This document shows positions 56,847 through 64,000 of a DNA stretch of 64,000 nt, one piece after another. How positions within the stretch are numbered: position 1 is the first letter of the stretch; every line of letters begins with the position of its first letter. The stretch covers positions 372,001 through 436,000 of the forward strand of contig NZ_JAGSYC010000025.1 in NCBI RefSeq assembly GCF_025685545.1. The letters are read 5' to 3'. This stretch comes from Granulicella paludicola (GTDB lineage Bacteria; Acidobacteriota; Terriglobia; Terriglobales; Acidobacteriaceae). Both the position numbers and the translations under genes were made by a program. The notes under the pieces were generated by a model that worked only from the letters and a program-made list of their open reading frames with translations, had not been told where the DNA came from and ran no database searches.

Positions 56847-57815
56847 ATGGCATACAGAAGGACGGTGGAAGAGTTTGTAACGGAGCGCGCAGGCGCGGAG
56901 CTGGGTGTGGTCTTTGCAGCGATAGCGGTGGCCTCGCAGGGGATCGAGCGTCAGATTCGGCTGGCAGGCCTGAGCGATGTCTATGGCGCGTTTGGCGCGG
57001 TGAACGTGCAGGGTGAGCAGCAGCAGAAGCTGGATGTGTACGCGAATGACGAACTGATCGCGCAACTCGGTAAGGTGAAGAGTGTTGCGGCGGTGGTGAG
57101 CGAAGAGGACGAGGGACCTGTCATGTTCGACCATCCGGGCGCGGAGTTCGCGGTCATCTTCGATCCGCTCGACGGCTCTTCGAACATTGATGTGAATGTG
57201 AACGTCGGCACGATCTTCAGCATTGCGCGCGTCAGCGGCGATGTGGTGGAGTCGGTGCTGAAGCCGGGAACCGAGCAGATCGCTGCGGGCTATGTGGTCT
57301 ATGGGCCTTCGACGGTGATGGTGATTGCGTTCGGGGATAAGGATGGCGTGGCAGGCTTCACACTCGATGCCGAGGGGAGATTCGTGCTGACGAGCGAGTC
57401 GATGACAATGCCTCCGCAGGGACCGTACTACTCAGCCAACGAGGCGAATGCCGCGAGCTGGCCGGTGGCGTACCAGGAGTTTGTGAAGACGCTGGTGAGC
57501 GAAGGATTGGCGGGTAAGGCCTACAGCGCGCGCTACATCGGCAGCCTGGTGGCGGACTTTCATCGCACGCTGCTGAAGGGTGGTGTGTTTCTGTATCCAC
57601 CGACGGAGAAAGCGCCGACGGGCAAGCTGCGGCTGCTGTATGAGGCTCGTCCGCTGGCGTTGATTGCGGAGAAAGCAGGCGGCGCGGCGGTGAATGGAGC
57701 GACGCGGATTCTTGATCTAAAGGCTGAAGGAATTCACGAACGCACGTCGCTGATCGTGGGCAGCAAGGCTGAGGTCGAAGCGCTCAATCGCCTGGTGATG
57801 GGGGCTGCAAAGTAG
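56847..57815 (+). CDS. fbp: Fructose-1,6-bisphosphatase class I
   Basis: A 322-residue gluconeogenic enzyme. The signature FDPLDGSSNIDVNVNVGTIFSI contains the metal-binding acidic residues; VVSEEDEGPV, YGPSTVMVI and the substrate segment ARYIGSLVADFHRTLLKGG with KLRLLYEARPLA follow in the expected order. ATG 56847 is chosen as MAYRRTVEEF begins the family-like part; ATG 56805 would add 14 residues. Its stop overlaps the next start by one base. Confidence 0.94.
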   Translation: MAYRRTVEEFVTERAGAELGVVFAAIAVASQGIERQIRLAGLSDVYGAFGAVNVQGEQQQKLDVYANDELIAQLGKVKSVAAVVSEEDEGPVMFDHPGAEFAVIFDPLDGSSNIDVNVNVGTIFSIARVSGDVVESVLKPGTEQIAAGYVVYGPSTVMVIAFGDKDGVAGFTLDAEGRFVLTSESMTMPPQGPYYSANEANAASWPVAYQEFVKTLVSEGLAGKAYSARYIGSLVADFHRTLLKGGVFLYPPTEKAPTGKLRLLYEARPLALIAEKAGGAAVNGATRILDLKAEGIHERTSLIVGSKAEVEALNRLVMGAAK

Positions 57816-58777
57816 TGGTTGCCGAGAGACTTTATTACAACGCGTCTGCTCTGGAGCTACGCGCGCTGGAGTTTGCCGCGACGGTGACCGACATCCGGCT
57901 CGATTCGAAGGACACGAACGGGCAGCTGTGGCAGATCTCGCTCGACAAGACAGCTTTCTATCCAGTCGGTGGCGGACAGCCGTTCGACCTTGGTACGCTC
58001 ACGGCGACCTCGCGCAGCGGCGCTGTGCTTGAGGTGCAGGTCGAGCGCGTCGAAGAGGACGAGGCTGGCGAGGTGTGGCACTACGTCCGCAAGCCGCTCA
58101 TGCATGAGACTGAGATTGTGGGGCGCGTGGATGCGTCGCGGAGGATGGACCACGCGCAGCAGCACTCGGGGCAGCATCTGCTTTCGGCGATCTTTCTTGA
58201 GGAAGTCGGCGCGAAGACGGTGTCGTTTCATCTCGGTGCGGACAGCGTGACGATTGATCTTGCGGTGGAGAAGCTGAGCGAGGAGCATCTGCAGCAGGTT
58301 GAGGCTGCGGCGAATCGCGTGATCTACGAGGATAGGGTGATCGCACCGAGGTGGGTGGAGCGCGCAGAAGCTGAGGCCATGCTGCAGCGCGGCGAGTTGC
58401 GCAAGCTGCCGGAACGCCAAGGTCCGATGCGGATTGTGGAGATGCAGGGCATCGAGTTCAACGCGTGCGGTGGCACGCATGTTGCGAGCACGGGTGCGAT
58501 TGGATCGATCCTTGTGCGGCGCACGGAGAAGGTGAAGCAGGGAACGCGCGTGGAGTTTGTCTGTGGCCTGCGTGCGGTGGAGACGGCTCGGCGGGACTAT
58601 GCGCTGCTGCGACAGGCGGCAGGATTGCTGAGTGTGGGCGCGAAGGATCTTCCGGCGCGGGTGGAGAAGCTGCTGCAGGATGCGAAGGCTGCAGCGAAGG
58701 AGTTGAAACTGTTGAAGAAGGCCGCAAGCTCTGGAACCCCTCCGGCGCAAGAGGCTATTCACAGCGCCGGGGAATAG
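57815..58777 (+). CDS. AlaX-like alanyl-tRNA editing protein, short C-terminus
   Basis: A 320-residue protein related to the editing part of alanyl-tRNA synthetase, which hydrolyses mischarged Ser- or Gly-tRNA-Ala. An N-terminal beta domain (AFYPVGGGQPFDLG) precedes the editing site with zinc ligands in HAQQHSGQHLLSA and CGGTHVAST. It ends in a lysine-rich coiled coil (AKAAAKELKLLKKAA) and lacks the DHHA1 domain of long AlaX proteins; the stop lies nine bases before priA, so the end may have been lost. Start GTG 57815. Confidence 0.85.
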   Translation: MVAERLYYNASALELRALEFAATVTDIRLDSKDTNGQLWQISLDKTAFYPVGGGQPFDLGTLTATSRSGAVLEVQVERVEEDEAGEVWHYVRKPLMHETEIVGRVDASRRMDHAQQHSGQHLLSAIFLEEVGAKTVSFHLGADSVTIDLAVEKLSEEHLQQVEAAANRVIYEDRVIAPRWVERAEAEAMLQRGELRKLPERQGPMRIVEMQGIEFNACGGTHVASTGAIGSILVRRTEKVKQGTRVEFVCGLRAVETARRDYALLRQAAGLLSVGAKDLPARVEKLLQDAKAAAKELKLLKKAASSGTPPAQEAIHSAGE

Positions 58778-58786
58778 TCTGGAGAG

Positions 58787-61327
58787 GTGAGTCAGTATTG
58801 CGATGTCGCGTTGCCGGTGCCGTTGGACCGGGCCTTTACGTACGAGCTGGGTGAGCTTGAGGCGGAGGTAGGCGCGCGGGTGATGGTGCCGTTCGGTGGG
58901 CAGCGGCTGGTGGGCATCGTGATGGCGGTGCATGATGCAGCTCCGGACGAGGGCGTCGAGGTCAAGCGTGTCGAGCGGGTGCTTGATGAGGCTGCACTGC
59001 TTCCCGATGAACTGATGGAGCTGGGCAAGTGGATTGCCGCCTACTACTGCGCTCCGCTGGGCGAGGTGCTGCGCGGCATGATGCCGCTGACGGCTGAGGT
59101 CAAGCGCCAGTGGACCTATCGCATCGGCGAGCAGGGACGGCGCGTGCTGTATGAGGGCGCGGCGAAGGGCAGCTCGCGGCGGTCGAAGCTGACGCCGGAA
59201 GAGCAGAACCGCGAATACGCAGTGTTGAATTATCTGGAGAGCGGCGAGCCGGGCAAGGTGTCGGCGATCCGTAGCGCGACGGGCGCGAATAAGGCGATGC
59301 TCGACGCGATGGCCAAGAAGAAGTGGCTGGTGCGCGAGCCGCTGCAGGAGGTACGCGATGCGAGACGGGTGGAGATGGTGGCCGTTCTTGAAGAGCAGGT
59401 AGTAGGGAATCGAGAGCAGGGTGTAGAAGAACAGCAGACGAAGCGGCTGCCGAAGTTGAACGAAAACCAGCTAGCCGTGATGGCGGAACTCGCAGGCTGC
59501 GGTGGGCGCGAGTTGGTGCGGGAGCTGCGGATACGGCTGGCGGTGCATGGTGTGCCCGAATCGTCGCTGGGCACTTTGGTGAAGCGGGGGCTGGTGCGGC
59601 TGGAGGAGTCAGCCCAGGCCTTCCATGTGACGAGCCTGAGCCAGCATGGCAAGAAGTTTGCGCATGAGCATACATTGAACGAGGCGCAGATAGAGGCTTT
59701 AGCGGTGATTGCTGCGGCGATGGAAAAGAGCGGTTTTCGACCGCACCTGTTGTATGGCATCACCGGCTCGGGTAAGACGGCGGTGTATATCGCCGCGATG
59801 CAGAGGGCGCTGGCAGCTGGAAAGTCGGCGCTGCTGCTGGTGCCGGAGATTGGGCTGACGCCGGGGACCGCCGCGCAGATGGTCGCGGCGTTCGGCAGCG
59901 AGGTGGCGCTGCTGCACTCGCAGCTAACGCCGGACGAACGTGCAGAGCAGTGGCACCGCATTCGTAAAGGCGAGGCCCGCGTTGTCATCGGCACGCGCTC
60001 CGCGGTGTTTGCGCCGATGCCAGAGCTCGGATTGATCCTCGTCGACGAAGAGCACGACAGTAGTTACAAGCAGGAGGAGACGCCGCGCTACCACGGTCGC
60101 GACGTCGCCGTGATGCGGGCCAAACTGCTCGGCTGCACGGTCGTGCTGGGCTCGGCGACGCCGTCGCTCGAAAGCTGGAGCAACGCCGAGCGTGGCCGCT
60201 ATGTGCGCATCGAAATGACGGAGCGCGTCGCCTCGCGACCGCTGCCGAAGGTCGAGATGATCGACATGCGCGAGGAGTTTCGCGAGACGGGCAAGGAGCA
60301 GTTGTTTGCCCGGCGGCTGATCGAGGAAACGACGGCGGCGCTCGGTCGCGGTGAGCAGGTGATCATCCTGCTGAACCGGCGCGGTTATAGCTTTGTGGTG
60401 ATGTGTCGCAGCTGTGGCGAAAAGCTGGAATGCGAGAACTGCGCCATCTCGCTGACGTATCACAAGGGTGGCGAGGAACAGAGTCTGAACGGCGAAGCGC
60501 GGGTCGGGCAGCGGTTGGAGTGCCACTACTGCGGGTTCCGGCGCAATGTGCCCAAGGACTGTCCCAAGTGCCAGAGCGAGCACCTGTACTACCTCGGGGC
60601 GGGATCGCAGCAGGGTGAGGAGATTCTGCAGGAGCTGTTTCCGGGCGCGCGGATTGGCCGCATGGATCGTGACACCGTGCGTACTCGTGGGGACATGGAA
60701 CGGCTCCTGGCTAAACTTCATTCGGGCGAGATCAACCTGCTGGTGGGGACGCAGATGATCGCCAAGGGGCACGACATTCACGGCGTTACGCTCGTTGGGG
60801 TCGTCGGAGCAGACTTTGCGCTGGGGCTGCCGGACTTCCGTGCCTCCGAGCGTGTGTTCCAGCTGCTGACGCAGGTCAGTGGCCGCGCTGGCCGCGGTGA
60901 GCTACCGGGCAAGGTGCTGGTGCAGAGCTATCAGCCTGACCACTATGTGAATCAGTTTGCGCGCGAGCATGATTACACGGGCTTTGCCGCGAAGGAGATG
61001 TACTTCCGGCGAGCGATGAAGTATCCGCCGCTGAGTGTGCTGGCGAATGTAATTATCCAGGGCGAGCGGCTCGAAGAGGTTCTGGGTTGGGCGACGAAGC
61101 TGGGCCGCTGGCTGAGCCAACATAAGCCGGAGGGCGTGCGGGTGCTGGGACCGGCACCCGCGCCGAACTCTAAGTTGAAACGGATCTACCGGTATCACAT
61201 GGTGTTAAAGGCCGATCGTCGCGATGTGCTGAGCGCAGCGTTGCGCGCGATGCTAAACGTGGTGGAGGCAGAACAGATTCCGCGCCGTGCCGTGGTCGTG
61301 GATGTAGACCCCGTCCACCTGATGTAG
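58787..61327 (+). CDS. priA: Primosomal protein N' (replication restart helicase)
   Basis: An 846-residue superfamily 2 helicase that reloads the replisome at stalled forks. The 3'-end-binding domain begins CDVALPVPLDRAFTYEL; Walker A is GITGSGKTAVYIAA; the DEAH-type box is LVDEEHDSSYK, followed by YHGRDVAVMRA. The zinc cluster reads CRSCGEKLECENC and CHYCGFRRNVPKDCPKC. The peptide VVGNREQG near residues 205-212 is a translated G-rich repeat ahead of the helicase core, in frame. Start GTG 58787. Confidence 0.94.
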   Translation: MSQYCDVALPVPLDRAFTYELGELEAEVGARVMVPFGGQRLVGIVMAVHDAAPDEGVEVKRVERVLDEAALLPDELMELGKWIAAYYCAPLGEVLRGMMPLTAEVKRQWTYRIGEQGRRVLYEGAAKGSSRRSKLTPEEQNREYAVLNYLESGEPGKVSAIRSATGANKAMLDAMAKKKWLVREPLQEVRDARRVEMVAVLEEQVVGNREQGVEEQQTKRLPKLNENQLAVMAELAGCGGRELVRELRIRLAVHGVPESSLGTLVKRGLVRLEESAQAFHVTSLSQHGKKFAHEHTLNEAQIEALAVIAAAMEKSGFRPHLLYGITGSGKTAVYIAAMQRALAAGKSALLLVPEIGLTPGTAAQMVAAFGSEVALLHSQLTPDERAEQWHRIRKGEARVVIGTRSAVFAPMPELGLILVDEEHDSSYKQEETPRYHGRDVAVMRAKLLGCTVVLGSATPSLESWSNAERGRYVRIEMTERVASRPLPKVEMIDMREEFRETGKEQLFARRLIEETTAALGRGEQVIILLNRRGYSFVVMCRSCGEKLECENCAISLTYHKGGEEQSLNGEARVGQRLECHYCGFRRNVPKDCPKCQSEHLYYLGAGSQQGEEILQELFPGARIGRMDRDTVRTRGDMERLLAKLHSGEINLLVGTQMIAKGHDIHGVTLVGVVGADFALGLPDFRASERVFQLLTQVSGRAGRGELPGKVLVQSYQPDHYVNQFAREHDYTGFAAKEMYFRRAMKYPPLSVLANVIIQGERLEEVLGWATKLGRWLSQHKPEGVRVLGPAPAPNSKLKRIYRYHMVLKADRRDVLSAALRAMLNVVEAEQIPRRAVVVDVDPVHLM
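59399..59427 (+). repeat. Degenerate G-rich repeat C inside priA
   Basis: gtagggaatcgagagcaggg, read as VGNREQG exactly as in lhr though two bases differ within that stretch. Confidence 0.65.
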
Positions 61328-61353
61328 GCGCGTGTCCTCAAATGGCACGGGAA

Positions 61354-61402
61354 GCAAAAAGATATGCCTGACCCGGTGAATGGGACAGGCATATCTTTTT
61401 GC
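61354..61402. terminator. Bidirectional terminator, priA / HU gene
   Basis: A perfect 17-bp stem gcaaaaagatatgcctg / caggcatatctttttgc with a 15-base loop, between convergent genes; each arm provides a T-tract on its strand. Confidence 0.85.
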
Positions 61403-61421
61403 ATGATTCAATCAGGAAAAA

Positions 61422-61691
61422 CTAGTCGATGAGGTGGAGATCTTTGCCGGGCTTGAAGCGAACGGCCTTTCCGGGGGTGATGCTGACCTCGGCGCCAGTG
61501 CGCGGATTGCGGCCCACGCCGGTCTTTCTGGGTTTGACGGTGAAGACGCCGAAGCCGCGCAGCTCGATACGGTCGCTCTTGGTCAGAGCCCCCTTCATGG
61601 CTTCGAAGATGGCGTCAACGGCGGACTCGGCCTTGATCCGGGGAAGTCCGGTGCGTTCGACGACACGTTGAATGAGATCCTGCTTAATCAA
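61422..61691 (-). CDS. HU/IHF family nucleoid protein
   Basis: An 89-residue histone-like protein: N-terminal helices (DLIQRVVERTGLPRIKAE), the beta-arm start RIELRGFGVFTVKPR and the arm GRNPRTGAEVSI with the DNA-intercalating proline, then PGKAVRFKPGKDL. The signature GFGVFTV...GRNP is shared by HU and IHF subunits, which bend and bind DNA; the branch cannot be settled by eye. It has 280 bases of non-coding DNA upstream, shared with dcd. Confidence 0.94.
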   Translation of the reverse strand: MIKQDLIQRVVERTGLPRIKAESAVDAIFEAMKGALTKSDRIELRGFGVFTVKPRKTGVGRNPRTGAEVSITPGKAVRFKPGKDLHLID

Positions 61692-61971
61692 TGAGGATGC
61701 CTTCCTTAGCCTATTGGAGTGGAAGCGGTTGGGACATGGGTGTCGCTTTTGATTTGATAGAAACCGCTTGAGCTACTGTGCGCCCGGTTCAATATCTTCT
61801 GATGGTAGAAAGCGGTCTGCGGATTGTCAATTGTGATGCTTGCCATTTAGCCTCGCGACAAGGGGTCACGAGCTACCCACAGGGGTTTAGGATACGCTCG
61901 TAGGCAGAACTCATTTCGAAAGGACAGCAGGCCGCTGCCGTTACGGCGCGCTGCGACAAAGACCTCAAACG

Positions 61972-62526
61972 ATGTCGATCAAGAGCGATAGATGGATTCG
62001 GACCCAAGCCCTCGAACATAAGATGATCGAACCCTTCAGCGAGAAGCAGGTACGTGAGGGTGTGATCTCCTATGGACTTTCGTCTTATGGCTACGATCTG
62101 CGCGTTTCGAACGAGTTCAAGATCTTTACGAATGTGAATAGCGCGATCATCGATCCGAAGGCCTTCGACGAGAAGTCGTTTGTCTCGGTCGAAGCGGACA
62201 CCATCATCGTTCCTCCGAACTCTTTTGCCCTTGCACGTTCGATCGAGTACTTCCGCATTCCCCGCGATGTGCTCACGATCTGCGTGGGCAAGAGTACGTA
62301 TGCGCGCTGCGGCATCATCGTCAACGTGACGCCGTTCGAACCGGAATGGGAAGGGTATGTGACCCTCGAGATCTCGAACACGACGCCGTTGCCGGCGCGC
62401 ATCTACGCCAATGAAGGTCTCTGCCAGATACTCTTCTTCCAGGGCGACGAACCCTGCGAAGTCAGCTACGCGGACCGCAAGGGCAAGTATCAAAACCAGC
62501 AGGGTATCGTTCTGCCAAAGCTGTAA
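61972..62526 (+). CDS. dcd: dCTP deaminase
   Basis: A 184-residue cytosolic enzyme that deaminates dCTP to dUTP for thymidylate synthesis. Motifs: [59 protein letters not shown] (catalytic Glu near the end) and [17 protein letters not shown]. Length fits the trimeric Dcd family. Whether it also cleaves dUTP is not clear. ATG 61972. Confidence 0.95.
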   Translation: MSIKSDRWIRTQALEHKMIEPFSEKQVREGVISYGLSSYGYDLRVSNEFKIFTNVNSAIIDPKAFDEKSFVSVEADTIIVPPNSFALARSIEYFRIPRDVLTICVGKSTYARCGIIVNVTPFEPEWEGYVTLEISNTTPLPARIYANEGLCQILFFQGDEPCEVSYADRKGKYQNQQGIVLPKL

Positions 62527-62614
62527 GAGCCAAGCTGCGAAGTTCAAGGGCCAGGCAGTACGTTGTACACAACACAGAAAGAACAACGAACCGTATCGAC
62601 GCAGGAGCGCGACG

Positions 62615-63337
62615 TTGACAAGAGGCTCAAGAGCACGTGTGGGTGTAATAGCAGCTGACCCCCTGCGCTCCATCGGGTTGCTGGCTATTCTGGAAGAGAC
62701 CGTTTTGGTGGATGCGGTATCGCTTGGTATGTCCGAGGACCGCGAGATCCAGCGGTTGGACGCGCGGCATGGTGTCCCTTCGAGCGACCCAGCGAACTTC
62801 GATGCGCTGCTGCTTGATACACGTATGCCACTCGATGAACTGTCGGACATGATTTCACGCGTGCGACGCGACTACAACGGTTTGAAGGTCGTAGTGATGG
62901 GCGCGCAGATCGACCCCGAGTATGTGCAGAGCGTGATCGGCGCAGGAGCTAAGGGGTACCTTGCAGAGACCGCCAGCGAGGGTGAGATCCGCATGGCTAT
63001 GGAGGTCGTGCTCGATGGCTCGATCTGGGCACCGCGCAAGGTGCTCGCCCGTTTGATCGATGCAGGGAGGGTGAACTTCGGCGGTACGGTTGCCAGTACT
63101 GATTCCGTCGTCGGCGTGATGACGCCACGCGAACTCGAGGTGCTGCATCTTCTTATGGATGGCCGCACCAATCGAGACATCGCTTCGGCAATGGGCATCG
63201 ACGAGGTGACGGTGAAGGCGCACCTAGGCCGGATGTTGCGGAAAACGCGATCCAGTAATCGCGTCGAACTGACGTTGCGAGCGATTGAAGAGCGAGCCAC
63301 GCGCCTGCAGCCCAGCCGTGCCGGCACTCGAGCCTGA
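62615..63337 (+). CDS. LuxR-type response regulator with a divergent receiver
   Basis: A 240-residue regulator: an N-terminal receiver-like domain (VGVIAADPLRSIGLLAIL; ALLLDTRMP holds a possible phospho-acceptor Asp; AGAKGYLAE carries the Lys position) and a C-terminal LuxR HTH (LTPRELEVLHLLMDGRTNRDIASAMGIDEVTVKAH). The acidic pocket looks reduced, so phosphorylation is uncertain. The start is TTG 62615 with CAGGAG seven bases upstream; the open frame back to 62411 overlaps dcd in another frame. No kinase is adjacent. Confidence 0.85.
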   Translation: MTRGSRARVGVIAADPLRSIGLLAILEETVLVDAVSLGMSEDREIQRLDARHGVPSSDPANFDALLLDTRMPLDELSDMISRVRRDYNGLKVVVMGAQIDPEYVQSVIGAGAKGYLAETASEGEIRMAMEVVLDGSIWAPRKVLARLIDAGRVNFGGTVASTDSVVGVMTPRELEVLHLLMDGRTNRDIASAMGIDEVTVKAHLGRMLRKTRSSNRVELTLRAIEERATRLQPSRAGTRA

Positions 63338-63469
63338 TCTTGTGTCGTATTCCGTAGCTATTGGGGAATGTGGGACTTAGGTCTACACCCGAAGGTATAC
63401 CACCCTCAGTACTCTTGTTTGCGCGGGCCGGATGGCTGAAAGTAACTCAAGTACAGACCTGGGAGAAGC

Positions 63470-63523
63470 GGGGTTGTGAGCGGCGATTGGAGACAATCAC
63501 CACTTCACAACCCCCATTTTTTT
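63470..63523 (+). terminator. Intrinsic terminator in the gap after the LuxR-type regulator
   Basis: A 10-bp stem ggggttgtga / tcacaacccc with a 25-base loop holding a small inner hairpin (gattg / caatc), followed by ATTTTTTTA. It lies about 130 bases past the stop. The rest of this 303-base gap has an acttaggtctacaccc motif (63371) like that at 12014 and no gene. Confidence 0.75.
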
Positions 63524-63640
63524 ATCTCGCGGCATATGTGCGCGCGGTGCAACCTCATCGTGGCTCTTTCCATCAGACCAAACATAGGCGGTTGAGCGTT
63601 GCGAGACGATCCCTGCCAATTGTTCTGAAAGGTTTGAATA

Positions 63641-64000
63641 ATGAAAAAGTTGATGGGTGTTCTCTGTGCTGTGGCGATGTCTGCCTCAATGGTTCCTGCG
63701 CACGCTCAGGATGCAAAGCTGACGGATCGTTTGCAGAGTGCCACGAACGTGATCAACGAAGTGATGGCGGCTCCAGATAAGGCAATTCCGCAGTCGATCC
63801 TGGCTGACGCCAAGTGTTTGGTGGTGGTTCCGAGCTTCAAGAAGGGCGCCTTTGTTGTGGGTGCTCAGTATGGCCAAGGTGTGGCGACCTGCCGCACGCC
63901 AAAGGGTTGGAGCTCGCCAGTATTCGTACAGCTGACCGGTGGTAGCTTCGGCTTCCAGATCGGCGGACAGGCAACGGATCTGATTCTCGTTGCTATGAAC
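63641..64000 (+). CDS. SYLF-domain (YSC84-like) exported protein, 3' end missing
   Basis: The first 120 residues of a protein cut by the right edge. A signal peptide (KKLMGVLCAVAMSASMVPAHAQ) leads into a SYLF/Ysc84 domain: NEVMAAPDKAIPQSILADAKCLVVVPSFKKGAFVVG, AQYGQGVATCR, WSSPVFVQLTGGSFGFQIGGQ and the start of TDLILVAMN. SYLF proteins bind lipids; in bacteria the role is poorly known. ATG 63641 has GAAAGG eight bases upstream. Confidence 0.9.
   Translation, partial: MKKLMGVLCAVAMSASMVPAHAQDAKLTDRLQSATNVINEVMAAPDKAIPQSILADAKCLVVVPSFKKGAFVVGAQYGQGVATCRTPKGWSSPVFVQLTGGSFGFQIGGQATDLILVAMN

Noticed and set aside
62411-62614. Upstream extension of the LuxR-type regulator
   Set aside because: It overlaps dcd in another frame and lacks a ribosome site; TTG 62615 has one and precedes the receiver-like domain.

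Overview
The window reads as chromosomal DNA of an acidobacterium, most likely class Terriglobia (Granulicella/Terriglobus/Edaphobacter type). The basis is gene content and style, not a database match: moderately high GC, VWFA-related secreted proteins, a lactonase beta-propeller lipoprotein, DUF4142, DUF885 and SYLF proteins, a stand-alone carboxypeptidase-regulatory-like domain, and many short palindromic repeats. LptE, KdsD and an MsbA-like exporter imply a diderm cell with LPS. I see no rRNA, tRNA, CRISPR array, prophage or classical insertion sequence.

Layout. 1-5.6 kb: ABC exporter (cut by the left edge), oligopeptidase B, DUF4142 protein, TPM protein, LemA. 5.7-14.3 kb: a nucleoside theme (udk, purine nucleoside phosphorylase, NupC transporter, deoA, cdd) with an M20 peptidase, an unknown secreted protein and a cold-shock gene. 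14.3-15.6 kb: apparently empty, but it holds two short minus-strand genes for nearly identical Cys/Phe/Ser-rich microproteins (38 and 52 residues), each with the same promoter/operator layout and followed by GC-rich hairpins. 15.6-22.4 kb: lhr helicase, GIY-YIG protein and an Fpg/Nei glycosylase, all invaded or flanked by repeats. 22.4-29.4 kb: bifunctional PBP, proS, kdsD, TlpA-like thioredoxin and a free-standing nDsbD-like domain. 29.5-41.7 kb: mostly exported proteins, gltX, an SDR, an exported methyltransferase, a PAS histidine kinase, and an ArsR regulator with a decayed second copy. 41.8-51.1 kb: ispD, GNATs, tilS, ftsH, DUF4126, M1 aminopeptidase, lptE, holA. 51.1-64 kb: two VWFA-related proteins, CocE/NonD hydrolase, M24 peptidase, fbp, AlaX-like editing protein, priA, HU, dcd, LuxR-type regulator, and a SYLF protein cut by the right edge.

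Two themes stand out. First, the paired microproteins: their first 18 residues agree at 17 positions while the DNA differs at 18 of 54 bases, with four serines swapped between AGY and TCN codons, which strongly suggests selection on the peptide. I do not recognise the family. Second, the repeats enter coding sequence. One family gives K-Q-V/I-L/I-R-S-A-Q-D-D-N in lhr (three times) and tilS. Another gives V-G-N-R-E-Q-G in lhr and priA and supplies the N-terminus of the nDsbD-like protein. A third adds about 50 residues to the DNA glycosylase. A fourth surrounds the GIY-YIG gene and encodes its C-terminal tail. In each family the copies keep the same strand and frame.
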